Assembly: GCF_000308635.1 (NCBI RefSeq)
Contig: NZ_BAGD01000036.1
Coordinates: 1-64,000 of the forward strand
DNA: 64,000 bases
Reading direction: 5' to 3'
Origin: Nocardia otitidiscaviarum NBRC 14405
GTDB taxonomy: Bacteria > Actinomycetota > Actinomycetes > Mycobacteriales > Mycobacteriaceae
This document shows positions 29,762 to 38,972 of this stretch, piece by piece. A program made the position numbers and the translations under genes. The first letter of the stretch is position 1; each line of letters starts with the position of its first letter. Below the pieces are notes generated by a model. That model was not told where the DNA came from and searched no databases. It was given only the letters and a program-made list of their open reading frames with translations.

Positions 29762-30276
29762 TGTGTCTTGAGAGCGGCGTAATCGGCAAACGGCACTGCC
29801 GCCGACCAGACGTAGTCTCGAACCTCCTGACAGTGGGCAATGATCCGCGGGTCGTGCGTAACCGCCGCGCCAGCGAACCGGCCACTCGCCTCGAACGTTG
29901 TGAAGATCACGGTCTCATCGTCCAGCAGCCACCAGTCGTCGGTTGACAACCGGCGTGAGTCGGCCAGATACCGAACGTCCTCTCCAGCAGCAACATTGTT
30001 CGCCGTGATCTCCAGCATCCACCGCTGATAGTCCGTCATCGGAACCGTAACAACCCGTGCCCGACGCATTACCGCCCCCCGGGCGGTGAAGTCCCGCACC
30101 AGGTTCAGCCAATCCTGGAACCAGGCGAAATCGTCCGTCGGGCCACCGGTCAGCCAGTTGCGGTACGGCTCATCCCCATCCGGCGACTCGTAGTCGTCCT
30201 GTAGCTCGAGGTGGAAGGCTTCGCGCCGACTGCTCCGGATCAGGTCGTCGAATGCGTCACCCTGTAACAGCTTCAC
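29758..30276 (-). CDS. DUF6879-like protein
   Basis: A 172-residue protein with the family pattern REAFHLELQDDYESPDGDEP, WFQDWLNLVRDFTARG, RARVVTVPMTDYQRWMLEIT and AGEDVRYL. It is always seen beside XRE/DUF5753 genes, and here it is coupled to one by a GTGA overlap. The start is the GTG at 30276, with GGAGA seven bases upstream. Its function is unknown; an XRE-linked toxin or signal partner is conceivable but unproven. Its paralogue lies at 49177-49698. Confidence 0.82.
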   Translation of the reverse strand: MKLLQGDAFDDLIRSSRREAFHLELQDDYESPDGDEPYRNWLTGGPTDDFAWFQDWLNLVRDFTARGAVMRRARVVTVPMTDYQRWMLEITANNVAAGEDVRYLADSRRLSTDDWWLLDDETVIFTTFEASGRFAGAAVTHDPRIIAHCQEVRDYVWSAAVPFADYAALKTQ

Positions 30277-30586
30277 CGTAGAATCTCCTCTCCCTCCTGG
30301 GCACTTCCACTGCCGCCTCATTCGGTGCTATTTCCAGCTGCGCCAGTATGTTCGGGTCCGTGACCGGTGCGCCGCTCAACAGGAAGGTGCCTCTTCCGCT
30401 GTCAACGAGCGGAGAGCCGAGATAGGTCTCCGGATCGGTGTAACCCAGTAGCACATGGGGGATTTCGACAGTTCCGGGTGTATCTGTGCGCCACCCCTGC
30501 GCTACGAAGCTGTCTTCGGTCTCGTACAGCGTCGGACAGGTATTGCCCGGCGAGCCGTTCCTACCCAGAAACCGGCGTGCTGGAGA
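30257..30586 (-). pseudogene. 5'-truncated copy of the small module protein (cf. 49676-50008)
   Basis: The frame encodes CPTLYETEDSFVAQGW, TVEIPHVLLGYTDPETYLG and SGRGTFLLSGAPVTDP, clearly homologous to the complete 110-residue protein at 49676-50008. The first five or so codons and the ribosome site are missing: an in-frame TGA (30587-30589) stands just upstream and no ATG, GTG or TTG precedes the conserved region. An internal GTG (30454) could still give a 65-residue fragment. The 3' end overlaps the DUF6879-like start by about 20 bases, as in the intact copy. Confidence 0.7.
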
Positions 30587-31047
30587 TCAACGCCTACGAC
30601 GATGACCCCATCGATGGGCATCCGGGGGTGTATCTGGAGATCTACCACGCCGCCGACGATGCAGAGGGCGGCGCCGAGATGCGTTATCGGGCAACGGCTA
30701 TCGGGTATCTGCGGACCGATGTGTCCGGTCCGGCGCAGTTCCGGGACGAGAGCCGGATCCGCGAGTCGGCGGCTCGTCTCGGCTACGACTTCGCCGACAC
30801 GATCGTCTACGACCCGAAATTCGGGCGGCCACCGCTGGCCCGGCTGAAGGCACAGGCCACCCGGCTGGACGCCGCAGCCGTCATCGTCCCCGGGGCCGAG
30901 CACTTCGAGGGCGGACACATCCCTGAGTCGCTGATCGGACAGGTGGATGTCATCACCGTGACGCCGGAAGCAGCCTACGCGCGCCGCTCCATGTCGCCGG
31001 ATCTGCCGAGGCAGGTCGGCCAGGGGCAGGGCGGCGCGGCATCCTGA
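30577..31047 (+). pseudogene. 5'-truncated copy of the resolvase-like module protein (cf. 50230-50730)
   Basis: From the GTG at 30577 the product (VLEINAYDDDPIDGHPGV onward, 156 residues) is roughly 80% identical by eye to the protein at 50230-50730, but the first 12 codons, the ribosome site and the promoter are absent. The DNA upstream is instead the remnant of the opposite-strand gene. A single deletion between the two divergent genes explains both truncations. Translation from the internal GTG cannot be excluded. Confidence 0.68.
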
Positions 31048-31056
31048 AGTCCGCCG

Positions 31057-31336
31057 CTAGCCGCGCTCCGAGGTGGGTGTCCGGGTTTTCGGGGCGGGAG
31101 CGTTCATGCTGCCGAGCAGCGTGAGGGCGTGTGCCGCGGGCGAAACCGGTTCGGCGTGGTAGACGACCAGGACCTGGCCGTGAGCGTCGTTCACGGTGAG
31201 GGTCTCGTAGCCGAGGCCGAGCACCTGAGCCAGCGTCTCGATCACCTGCTCGGAAGGGTGCCGGTCAGCCCTTGCTCCAGGCGCGGTAGTAGTCGGTGCT
31301 CATACCGGCGAGCAGCGCGACCTCCTCGCGCGCAGC
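31057..31336 (-). pseudogene. remnant of a MmyB-type XRE regulator
   Basis: Three adjoining frames together spell pieces of an MmyB-like regulator: REEVALLAGMSTDYYR (helix-turn-helix), then LEQG in a second frame, then DRHPSEQVIETLAQVLGL in a third. The last runs directly into the family's C-terminal end (GYETLTVNDAHGQVLVVYHA). The N-terminus and about 150-170 residues of the ligand-binding domain are missing, and there are at least two frameshifts. Confidence 0.7.
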
Positions 31337-31371
31337 ACGGCCGCCCGATGGCGGCCCCCGCCGGGTAACCG

Positions 31372-31587
31372 GTGGGGAAGATCGGAGAGTCGGCATTGGC
31401 CGTGCCCGCGGATGTCACCGATCAGCGGTCACTGCGCGATGCCGCGCGGACGGTGCGGGCGGCCCTCGGACCGGTCGATCTGGTGGTCGCGAATGCCGAC
31501 GTCATGCTGGGCGCGCCGGTCGAGGCGGGCCATGCCGACGAATGGGATCGGATGGTCGGCACCAATATCAATGGGTTGCTCGGGTGA
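31372..31587 (+). pseudogene. fragment of a short-chain dehydrogenase/reductase
   Basis: About 65 codons match the middle of a classical SDR: ALAVPADVTDQRSLRDAA (the Asp that binds cofactor adenine), then GPVDLVVANADVMLGAPVE (NAG-type motif, here NAD) and TNINGLL. The Rossmann glycine motif, the YxxxK catalytic site and the C-terminus are absent. MmyB-type regulators often stand divergent from an SDR, so this and the MmyB remnant are probably one decayed pair. Confidence 0.65.
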
Positions 31588-31655
31588 ACATTGCCGAGAT
31601 AATCGTCGTGCCCACCCCGCAGGGCTGGGTATCCGCGAGAGCGGTTGCGGTGGAG

Positions 31656-32522
31656 CTACTTTCGCAGCGCCTGCACCAGTTGCAGGAGAGGGAGCTTCTG
31701 CGGTTCCGGTTCCGGCTCCTCCTCGACCGCGTGCGGATCCACCAGTTCGGTGTGCGGGATGATCGCCTCGGGGTCGGCGAAGAGTTTGTAGGTCTTGTCG
31801 CCGAGCAGGGTGTAGTTGAGGTAGCCGACCAGCAGGGCGCGGGTGAGGCGTTCGGTTTTCGGTTCGTGCCTGCCCGCACCGAGGGCGGCGAGGGCGCGGC
31901 GGCCCTCGACAATGCCGTTGTGTGTGGCCTTCTCCACCGAGCGCAGGATGGCGCGGCCACCCCAGGCGGCGGCCAGCGGGACGGCGTTGGAGCTGACCGA
32001 GTCGATGTCGGCGGCTCCGGCCAGAATCAGTGCGGGGGTGTCGATACTCGGGGCCAGCGCCTCACCCGAGGGGGCGGTCGGCGCGGGGTAGAGGGCGGCC
32101 ACGGCGGCGACCGCGCGCTGGGAGGCGGCGATGGTGGCCGCTCCGGCACCCATTCCGTGCCCGGCCAGGGCCAGTTTGTCGGGATGCACGCTGATATCCC
32201 CGCCGCCCAGACGCACACCGGTGCAGATGTCGAGGGTGGTGAGCAGATCGGTGGCCAGGTTCAGGTGCGAGGGGATCGGTCCGCGTTCGGTGTCGGGTGC
32301 GGCCGCGACGTATCCCCACGACGCCAGATGCTCGAGCAGGCGTCGGTAGTTCCCGGCCCCGGTCAACCACCCGTGCCCGAAGGCCACCGCGGGCAGGTTC
32401 ATCCCCTTCTCCGGGGTGAACACCACCCCGGGCTGCCCGGCGATACCGAGATTGCCGCGCAGCACCGTGTGCGGACCCTTCGCGGTCAAGGTGCTCAATA
32501 GCGATTTCACTGACGCCGACAC
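31656..32522 (-). CDS. alpha/beta-hydrolase-fold protein lacking the nucleophile serine
   Basis: A 288-residue dienelactone-hydrolase/PAF-acetylhydrolase-like protein. The oxyanion segment AVAFGHGWLTGAGNYRRLLE and the strand-turn-helix LALAGHGMGAGAATIAA are clear, but the nucleophile elbow reads G-H-G-M-G, with Gly where Ser is expected. Later landmarks include ILAGAADIDSVSS and KATHNGIV (candidate catalytic Asp and His). The start is taken as the GTG at 32522; a GTG at 32510 is equally plausible. The gene converges with the SDR fragment. Confidence 0.78.
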   Translation of the reverse strand: MSASVKSLLSTLTAKGPHTVLRGNLGIAGQPGVVFTPEKGMNLPAVAFGHGWLTGAGNYRRLLEHLASWGYVAAAPDTERGPIPSHLNLATDLLTTLDICTGVRLGGGDISVHPDKLALAGHGMGAGAATIAASQRAVAAVAALYPAPTAPSGEALAPSIDTPALILAGAADIDSVSSNAVPLAAAWGGRAILRSVEKATHNGIVEGRRALAALGAGRHEPKTERLTRALLVGYLNYTLLGDKTYKLFADPEAIIPHTELVDPHAVEEEPEPEPQKLPLLQLVQALRK

Positions 32523-32570
32523 GCAGAAGAACTTAGCGCTTTCTCGATCCGCACGCTGCCGCCCACGCAT

Positions 32571-32933
32571 GTCGCATCTTCCAACGCGGCGACTACGTGC
32601 GGAAACATGGTGCGGCGAATGCCGGAGCGCGGCTCGCGTTGCCTGGGGATGTGGGGCCGTGGGTCGCGTTGCCGGGTGCAGACTGCCTGGCGCTGTGACG
32701 TCGGGGGTCGCGTCGCTGGGGGACCGCCCGACGCCGCAGCAATGTCATGGCCTGCTCCGGTCGAGCCGCGATCTTCGAACGACCATCCGTCGGACTCGCC
32801 CGGCGCGAATCGCGACTCGCCGCGACATGCACGGAGGAATCGGACGAACCGCCGAGGCGGGCGCTCGCAGGGGTGCCGAAGGGGCGAACCACCGGGCGAA
32901 GTGCCCCGCCCCAACCCAGTACTCTGAGGCCCC
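32571..32933. other. leader region of glmS without a recognisable ribozyme
   Basis: No gene is supported. The left part repeats CGCGTTGCC-GGG type words two to three times. Nothing resembling the glmS ribozyme core of Firmicutes is seen. The glmS promoter is presumably here. Confidence 0.45.
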
Positions 32934-34802
32934 ATGTGCGGAATCGTGGGGTACGTGGGGTATCGGGACGCCCTCGCTGTGGTGGTGGATGCATTGCGCC
33001 GCATGGAGTATCGCGGCTACGACTCCGCGGGGGTCGCCATCCTGGACGGAATGGGCGGCCTCGCGGTGGAGCGCAAGGCCGGGCGGCTCGCCAACCTGGA
33101 GGCGGAACTGGCCGCGGCCGGGCGGGAACGATTCCGTGGAACCACCGGCATGGGGCACACCCGCTGGGCCACGCACGGCGCGCCGACCGACCGCAACGCC
33201 CACCCGCACCGCGACCACGACGGTCGGGTGGCCGTCGTGCACAACGGCATCATCGAGAACTTCGCGCCGCTGCGCCGTGAACTCGAGGACGCCGGAGTGG
33301 AACTGCGCAGCGACACCGACACCGAGGTCGCGGTGCACCTGGTGTCCCGCGCCTATGCCGTCGGCGAGACCGCGGGGGACTTCGTCGCCAGCGCGCTGGC
33401 CGTGGTGCGCCGCCTCGAAGGTGCGTTCACCCTGGTCTTCACGCACGCCGACCATCCGGGCACGATCGTGGCCGCGCGCCGCTCGACGCCGCTGGTGGTC
33501 GGGGTCGGGCAGGGGGAGATGTTCATCGCCTCCGATGTCACCGCCTTCATCGAACACACCCGCGAGGCGGTCGAGCTGGGCCAGGACCAGGCCGTCGTCA
33601 TCACCGCCGACAGTTACACCGTCACCGACTTCCACGGTGCCGTCGATGGGGTGCGCACCCGGCCCTTCACCATCGACTGGGATCTGGCCGCCGCCGAGAA
33701 GGGCGGGCACGACTACTTCATGCTCAAGGAGATCGAGGAGCAGCCCGCGGGCGTGGCCGACACCCTCATCGGCCACTTCGCCGAGGGGCGGATCGTGCTC
33801 GACGAACAGCGCCTCGTCGACCAGGAGTTGCGCGAGGTCGACAAGGTGTTCGTAGTCGCCTGCGGCAGCTCGTATCACGCCGGGCTGCTCGCCAAGTACG
33901 CCATCGAGCACTGGACCCGGCTGCCGGTGGAAGTGGAGTTGGCCAGCGAATTCCGTTACCGCGACCCGGTTCTGGACCGGTCCACCCTCGTCGTCGCCAT
34001 CTCCCAGTCCGGGGAGACCGCCGACACCTTGGAGGCGGTGCGGCACGCCAAGGATCAGAAGGCGCGTGTGCTCGCCATCTGCAATACCAATGGCGCGCAG
34101 ATCCCCCGCGAATCCGACGCCGTGCTCTACACCCGCACCGGGCCGGAGATCGGCGTCGCCTCCACCAAGGCGTTCCTGGCGCAGATCACCGCCAACTACC
34201 TGGTGGGCCTGGCGCTGGCGCAGGCGCGCGGCACCAAATATCCGGACGAGGTGGCGCGGGAATTCGAAGAACTCGAGGCCATGCCGAAGCTCGTCGAGCG
34301 GGTCCTGGAGACCGCCCCGCAGGTGCGCGCCATCGCCCGCCAGCTGGCCGGGGAGTCGACGGTGCTGTTCCTCGGCCGCCACGTCGGATATCCCGTGGCA
34401 CTCGAAGGTGCTTTGAAACTCAAGGAATTGGCGTACATTCACGCCGAGGGTTTCGCCGCGGGCGAGCTCAAGCACGGCCCCATCGCCCTGATCGAAGAGG
34501 GGCTGCCGGTGATCGTCATCATGCCCTCACCCAAGGGCCGGGCGGTGCTGCACGCCAAGCTGCTCAGCAATATCCGCGAGATCCAGGCGCGAGGCGCGCG
34601 CACCATCGTGATCGCCGAGGAGGGGGACGACACGGTGCGGCCGTTCGCCGATCACCTCATCGAAATCCCGTCCGCGCCAACGCTGTACCAGCCTCTGCTG
34701 GCAACCGTCCCGCTCCAGGTGTTCGCCGCCGAGATCGCCATGGCACGCGGCTACGACGTCGACAAGCCCCGCAACCTCGCCAAGTCCGTCACCGTCGAAT
34801 AG
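32934..34802 (+). CDS. glmS: glutamine-fructose-6-phosphate aminotransferase
   Basis: GlmS makes glucosamine-6-phosphate from fructose-6-phosphate and glutamine, the first step towards UDP-GlcNAc. The 622-residue protein begins MCGIVGYVGYRDA, with Cys2 as the glutaminase nucleophile. It carries GHTRWATHG and HNGIIENF in the amidotransferase half and two SIS isomerase domains (CGSSYHAGLLAKY; SQSGETADTL; GEL-KHGP region). It ends in the conserved KSVTVE. It supplies the substrate of GlmM at 21853. Confidence 0.97.
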   Translation: MCGIVGYVGYRDALAVVVDALRRMEYRGYDSAGVAILDGMGGLAVERKAGRLANLEAELAAAGRERFRGTTGMGHTRWATHGAPTDRNAHPHRDHDGRVAVVHNGIIENFAPLRRELEDAGVELRSDTDTEVAVHLVSRAYAVGETAGDFVASALAVVRRLEGAFTLVFTHADHPGTIVAARRSTPLVVGVGQGEMFIASDVTAFIEHTREAVELGQDQAVVITADSYTVTDFHGAVDGVRTRPFTIDWDLAAAEKGGHDYFMLKEIEEQPAGVADTLIGHFAEGRIVLDEQRLVDQELREVDKVFVVACGSSYHAGLLAKYAIEHWTRLPVEVELASEFRYRDPVLDRSTLVVAISQSGETADTLEAVRHAKDQKARVLAICNTNGAQIPRESDAVLYTRTGPEIGVASTKAFLAQITANYLVGLALAQARGTKYPDEVAREFEELEAMPKLVERVLETAPQVRAIARQLAGESTVLFLGRHVGYPVALEGALKLKELAYIHAEGFAAGELKHGPIALIEEGLPVIVIMPSPKGRAVLHAKLLSNIREIQARGARTIVIAEEGDDTVRPFADHLIEIPSAPTLYQPLLATVPLQVFAAEIAMARGYDVDKPRNLAKSVTVE

Positions 34803-34817
34803 GTCGGCGCGGCCCGT

Positions 34818-35243
34818 CTACTCGACGGTCACGGTGCCCTTCATCTCCGGATGCAGCGGGCACAGGTAGCGGTAGGTGCCGGGCACGGTGAAGGTGTAGC
34901 TCCACTCGCCCTTGGTGAGGATCGGGCTGTTGATGCCCATGGCGGCGTCGCCGATGCCCTGCACCGAATGCGGTACGCGGTCGGAGAATTTCCACGTGAC
35001 GGTGTCGCCCGCCGCGATGGTGATGTCGGCGGGGGAGAACGTCATATCCGCGACGGTCACGACGGTGCTGGCGGGCGTCCGCGGCCCGGAGGTGGTCGGG
35101 GTGGCCGAGTTCGACGCGGTGGAAGTCGGCGTGCCGTCGGCATTCTCGCCGTTCGAACCGCACCCGGTGGCGACCAGTACACCCGCCACGGCGAACACGC
35201 TGATCAGGACACGTACGGACCTACCTCGGGAACCAGTCGACAT
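34818..35243 (-). CDS. cupredoxin-domain lipoprotein
   Basis: A 141-residue exported blue-copper-type protein. The signal peptide ends in lipobox VATGC. A Ser/Thr/Pro linker leads to a plastocyanin/amicyanin-like domain with the first ligand His in PHSVQG and the C-terminal cluster YLCPLHPEM (Cys, His, Met), a complete type I copper set. It probably carries electrons or binds copper at the outer face of the membrane. It converges with glmS, 15 bases apart. Confidence 0.88.
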   Translation of the reverse strand: MSTGSRGRSVRVLISVFAVAGVLVATGCGSNGENADGTPTSTASNSATPTTSGPRTPASTVVTVADMTFSPADITIAAGDTVTWKFSDRVPHSVQGIGDAAMGINSPILTKGEWSYTFTVPGTYRYLCPLHPEMKGTVTVE

Positions 35244-35494
35244 GCTCGCCAGCCTAGTCTCCGCCGGTAGCCGACCATTCGCGGCCGCCCCGACCGGCGA
35301 CGCCCCACCGGACCCGCGGCCGACGCGCCCGCCTCCTGTGCATGATCAAGGGGAACCGGTGGCGGCATCGTGCGAGTAGTCCGCGCCATGGATTCCCCCT
35401 CGCCGGATTCCGGGCCGATGCGCGGGCGGCGATGCGGGACGGGGCGGATATCGTGGGTTCCGACGGCGGCCCGAGTGGGGATTGGAGGCGACCT

Positions 35495-36928
35495 GTGCGC
35501 GGATATTTCACGGCCGACGAGGTGCGGGCGGCGGAGGCGGAGCTGTTCACCCGGGTGCCCGCCGGGATGCCGATGCGGCGGGCCGCGTTCGGGCTCGCCG
35601 ACGTGGTCGCGCGGGAATTGCGGGAGCGGACCGGTGGGGTCGCGGGGCGGACCGTGACGCTGCTCGTCGGATCCGGGGACAATGGCGGCGATGCGCTGTG
35701 GGCCGGATCCATGCTGCGGCGGCGCGGCGTGGCGGTGCACGCGGTACTGCTGTCACCGGAGCGGGTGCACCGGGAGGGTCTTGCCGCGCTGCGGCGCACC
35801 GGCGGCCGGATCCGCGAGGAACTGGGGACGCCGGATCTGGTGGTCGACGGCATCGTCGGCATCTCCGGTAAGGGCGCGCTGCGGCCCCGGGCGGCGGAAC
35901 TCGTTGCCGCCGTCCAGGTTCCGATCATCGCCGCCGATCTGCCCAGCGGAGTGGACGCCGACACCGGGGCGATCTCCGGCCCGGCGGTCCGCGCCGATGT
36001 GACGGTGACCTTCGGCGCGTACAAGCCGGTGCACGCGCTCGCGGCAGCCCATTGCGGTCGAATCGTGCTGGTGCCCATCGGATTACGGTTGCCGAAACCG
36101 AATCTCGCGGCGCTGGAACCGGAATCCGTGGGAGCGGACTGGCCGGTGCCGGGGGCCGCCGACGACAAGTACACGCAGGGCGTGACCGGTGTCTGCGCGG
36201 GCAGCGCGACCTATCCGGGTGCGGCCGTGCTGTGCACCGGGGCCGCGGTCGCCGCCACCTCGGGCATGGTGCGCTACGCCGGAACCGGATGCGAGCAGGT
36301 GCTCGAGCACTGTCCGGAGGTGATCGCGGCGCCCTCGGTGAAGGAGACCGGACGGGTGCAGTCCTGGGTGTTCGGTCCCGGCGCGGGCACCGACGCCGCC
36401 GCACGCGACCGGCTCGCCGAGATCCTCGCCACCGATCTCCCGGTGGTGGTCGACGCCGACGGCCTCACCCTGCTCGCCCAGGATCCGAGCCTGGCCACCG
36501 GCCGTACCGCCGCCACGGTGCTGACCCCGCACGCGGGCGAGTTCGCGCGCCTCACCGGCGCGGACCCGTCGGCCGACCGGGTCGCCGCCGTCCGGGAACT
36601 CGCGGACTCCTGGCAGGTCACCGTCCTGCTCAAGGGGCGCGCCACCCTCGTCGCCACCCCCGGCCGCCCGGTCCTGGTCAACGAGGCGGGCGGATCCTGG
36701 GCCGCCACCGCCGGTTCCGGCGACGTGCTCTCCGGCATCATCGGCGCACTGCTCGCCGCCGGCCGCGACCCGTCCTGGGCCGCCGCCGCGGCGGCCCGCG
36801 CCCACTCCCTCGCCGCCAACCTCGCCGCCCACGCGCCGTCCGCCGCCGGAGCCCCCATCTCGGCCTCCCCCCTGCTCACCCACCTCCGCCCCGCCATCGG
36901 CACCCTGCGCGACCTGGCCGCCCGCTGA
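35495..36928 (+). CDS. nnr: bifunctional NAD(P)H-hydrate epimerase/dehydratase
   Basis: Nnr repairs hydrated NAD(P)H. The N-terminal epimerase domain (residues 1 to about 210) has GSGDNGGDALWAG and ADLPSGVDADTG. The C-terminal ADP-dependent dehydratase has VLTPHAGEFARL and TAGSGDVLSGIIGALLA. At 477 residues the length matches the actinobacterial fusion (Rv3433c). The start is the GTG at 35495, as GGAGGCGACCT precedes it; the open frame to 35342 upstream is not conserved in character. Confidence 0.93.
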   Translation: MRGYFTADEVRAAEAELFTRVPAGMPMRRAAFGLADVVARELRERTGGVAGRTVTLLVGSGDNGGDALWAGSMLRRRGVAVHAVLLSPERVHREGLAALRRTGGRIREELGTPDLVVDGIVGISGKGALRPRAAELVAAVQVPIIAADLPSGVDADTGAISGPAVRADVTVTFGAYKPVHALAAAHCGRIVLVPIGLRLPKPNLAALEPESVGADWPVPGAADDKYTQGVTGVCAGSATYPGAAVLCTGAAVAATSGMVRYAGTGCEQVLEHCPEVIAAPSVKETGRVQSWVFGPGAGTDAAARDRLAEILATDLPVVVDADGLTLLAQDPSLATGRTAATVLTPHAGEFARLTGADPSADRVAAVRELADSWQVTVLLKGRATLVATPGRPVLVNEAGGSWAATAGSGDVLSGIIGALLAAGRDPSWAAAAAARAHSLAANLAAHAPSAAGAPISASPLLTHLRPAIGTLRDLAAR

Positions 36929-37320
36929 CGCCCGCCGCCGGGGTCACCCCTGGATCGCCGGGACGAACAGTTCCGCCGCGAGCGCGCGGTGGTCCGTCCG
37001 GGGCAGGGGGTGAACGCCAGCAACTGCACCAGCGGCCCCCGCTCCAATCCACCGAGCCGCACCACCGCCCACAGCGCTCCCGGCGCGATCGCCGTGCAGC
37101 ACAGGGCGGTACGGGTCGTCTCACGCAAGGAAGTCCTCCGGTGTCGTGCTGACCGCTCGTGGTCACCAGTTCCCGCGAAACTATCGCCGATATACGGGCA
37201 TGCGGTGTGCGACCGGCGCGGATCCCGTGTGATGTGGCCGCACGCTCGCCGAGATCGGGACTTGTGTACCGGGGACCCATGCCCGACACTGGTGGGCAGT
37301 AGCGAACCGTCGGGGGCGAG
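36929..37320. other. interval between nnr and the small membrane gene
   Basis: It holds only the minus-strand endonuclease/phosphatase-like remnant (36944-37128) and, to its right, presumed promoter DNA for the gene at 37321. No RNA gene is seen. Confidence 0.4.
36944..37128 (-). pseudogene. remnant of a membrane-anchored EEP-family hydrolase
   Basis: On the minus strand a GTG-started frame gives a hydrophobic leader (ALCCTAIAPGALWAVVRLGG, then LERGPLVQLLAFTP). Past a C-rich run the frame shifts, and the next frame reads TDHRALAAELFVPAIQG before a stop, resembling the terminal DH-containing motif of endonuclease/exonuclease/phosphatase proteins. The catalytic middle is missing. It is probably a gene reduced to its two ends by internal deletion. 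Confidence 0.45.
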
Positions 37321-37779
37321 ATGGTGGAATACGCTGCGGCGCTGGAGATTCCGACGGTCGCATACTGGGCACTACCGGGGATCACGTTCGAGCTCTTCGT
37401 GATAGGCGCCATGCTGTCCGCCATGTCGGAACTCTTCGTGGAAGAGGACTACAAGTCGCGTGTACTGGGGCGATTCATCGATCCGGACGACCATTTCGGC
37501 GTCATGGTGGTCCGCGGCTTGCTCGGCAACGGCCTGGTGACCGCCGGAATCGTCATCCTGGTGATCTGGACGGAGCCGCGGAACATGTGGGATGGGGCGG
37601 CGCTGGCCGTACTGCTCTCGATGCTGATCCCGCTGGGACTGTGGCTCGCGCTGGTGTTCGACGACATGCCGCTACCGTTCGCCGGGGTCCAACTGCTGAA
37701 CTGGGTGAACAAACTGTTCCTAGGCACCATGGCGATCACCCAGGTCATCCTGTACCCAGAGGCGCTGCTCGATCAGTGA
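37321..37779 (+). CDS. small integral membrane protein of unknown function
   Basis: A 152-residue protein with about four hydrophobic segments (ALPGITFELFVIGAMLSAM; GLVTAGIVILVIW; ALAVLLSMLIPLGLWLALVF; LFLGTMAITQVILYP) and an acidic loop EEDYKSRVLGRFIDPDD. No family is recognised. The ATG at 37321 is used. It stands 50 bases before alr on the same strand and could share its transcript. Confidence 0.72.
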   Translation: MVEYAAALEIPTVAYWALPGITFELFVIGAMLSAMSELFVEEDYKSRVLGRFIDPDDHFGVMVVRGLLGNGLVTAGIVILVIWTEPRNMWDGAALAVLLSMLIPLGLWLALVFDDMPLPFAGVQLLNWVNKLFLGTMAITQVILYPEALLDQ

Positions 37780-37829
37780 CCGCCGGGTGTGAGCGGAAAC
37801 GCAGCGGGCGGGATGGCAGGATCTAGGCC

Positions 37830-38972
37830 GTGAGTACGCCCGAACCGCAGGTGGAGACCGTCATCGATCTGGATGCCATCGCACACAATGTGCGGATCCT
37901 GATCGAACGTGCCGGGGACGCCGCCGTCATGGCGGTGGTCAAGGCCGACGGGTACAACCACGGCGCCGTCGAGGTGGCGCGCACCGCGCTGGCGGCGGGG
38001 GCGCGGGAACTCGGGGTGACCACGGTCGCCGAGGCGGTGGCATTGCGGGAGGCGGGGATCACCGCGCCGATCCTGTGCTGGCTCAATACCTCCGATACCG
38101 ATTTCACACCCGCGGTGGCCGCCGATATCGAGATCGGGGTGTCGTCGGTGCGGCATCTCGACGCCGTCGCCGCCGCCGCGCGGCGGCTCGGTAAGACCGC
38201 GACCGTCACCCTGAAGGTGGATACGGGGCTCAACCGCAACGGCGTGTCGGTGTCGGAGTACCCCGCGGTACTGCGGCGACTGCGTGAGCTGGTCGATGCG
38301 GGGGTGGTGCGGTTCCGGGCCATCTTCTCCCATCTGGCCCTCGCCGATCAGCCCGACCATCCGGCCAACGACAGTCAGCGCGAACGCTTCCTGGAGTACA
38401 TCGCGGCGGCGAAAGAGCAAGGGCTGCAACCGGAACTGGTGCACATCGCCAATGCCGCCGCCACCCTCACCCGACCCGATCTCGCCTTCGACATGGTGCG
38501 GCCCGGCATCGCCGTCTACGGACTCTCCCCGATTCCCGAACTCGGCGACTTCGGGCTGCGGCCCGCCATGACCCTGCGCGCCCGCGTCATTCTGGTGAAG
38601 AAAGTCGCTGCCGGAGAAGGTGTTTCGTACGGGCACGAATGGATTGCCGACCGCGACACCACCGTCGCGCTGATCCCCGCCGGATACGCCGACGGCATCT
38701 GGCGACCGCTCAGCGGACGGTTCGACGTGCTGCTCGGCGGCCGCCGCCGTCCCAATATCGGCCGCATCTGCATGGACCAGTTCGTGGTCGACCTCGGCGA
38801 CAACGCCGAGGGCGTGCGCGAAGGCGATATCGCGGTGCTCTTCGGCGGCGGCCCCGGCGAACCGCACGCCCAGCAATGGGCGGACGCGCTCGGCACCATC
38901 CACTACGAGGTGGTGTGCTCGCCGCGCGGCCGCGTCGCACGCCGCTACATCGGGGGGAGCGCCCATGCATGA
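37830..38972 (+). CDS. alr: alanine racemase
   Basis: Alr is the PLP-dependent enzyme giving D-alanine for peptidoglycan. The 380-residue protein has the cofactor lysine in [12 protein letters not shown], the phosphate-binding region and the second-base tyrosine in GVSYGHEW. It starts at a GTG (37830). It overlaps tsaE by eight bases, the usual alr-tsaE-tsaB-rimI-tsaD order of actinobacteria. Confidence 0.96.
   Translation: MSTPEPQVETVIDLDAIAHNVRILIERAGDAAVMAVVKADGYNHGAVEVARTALAAGARELGVTTVAEAVALREAGITAPILCWLNTSDTDFTPAVAADIEIGVSSVRHLDAVAAAARRLGKTATVTLKVDTGLNRNGVSVSEYPAVLRRLRELVDAGVVRFRAIFSHLALADQPDHPANDSQRERFLEYIAAAKEQGLQPELVHIANAAATLTRPDLAFDMVRPGIAVYGLSPIPELGDFGLRPAMTLRARVILVKKVAAGEGVSYGHEWIADRDTTVALIPAGYADGIWRPLSGRFDVLLGGRRRPNIGRICMDQFVVDLGDNAEGVREGDIAVLFGGGPGEPHAQQWADALGTIHYEVVCSPRGRVARRYIGGSAHA

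Noticed and set aside
32571..32933. A glmS ribozyme upstream of glmS
   Set aside because: The conserved ribozyme core is not present; such ribozymes are mainly in Firmicutes.
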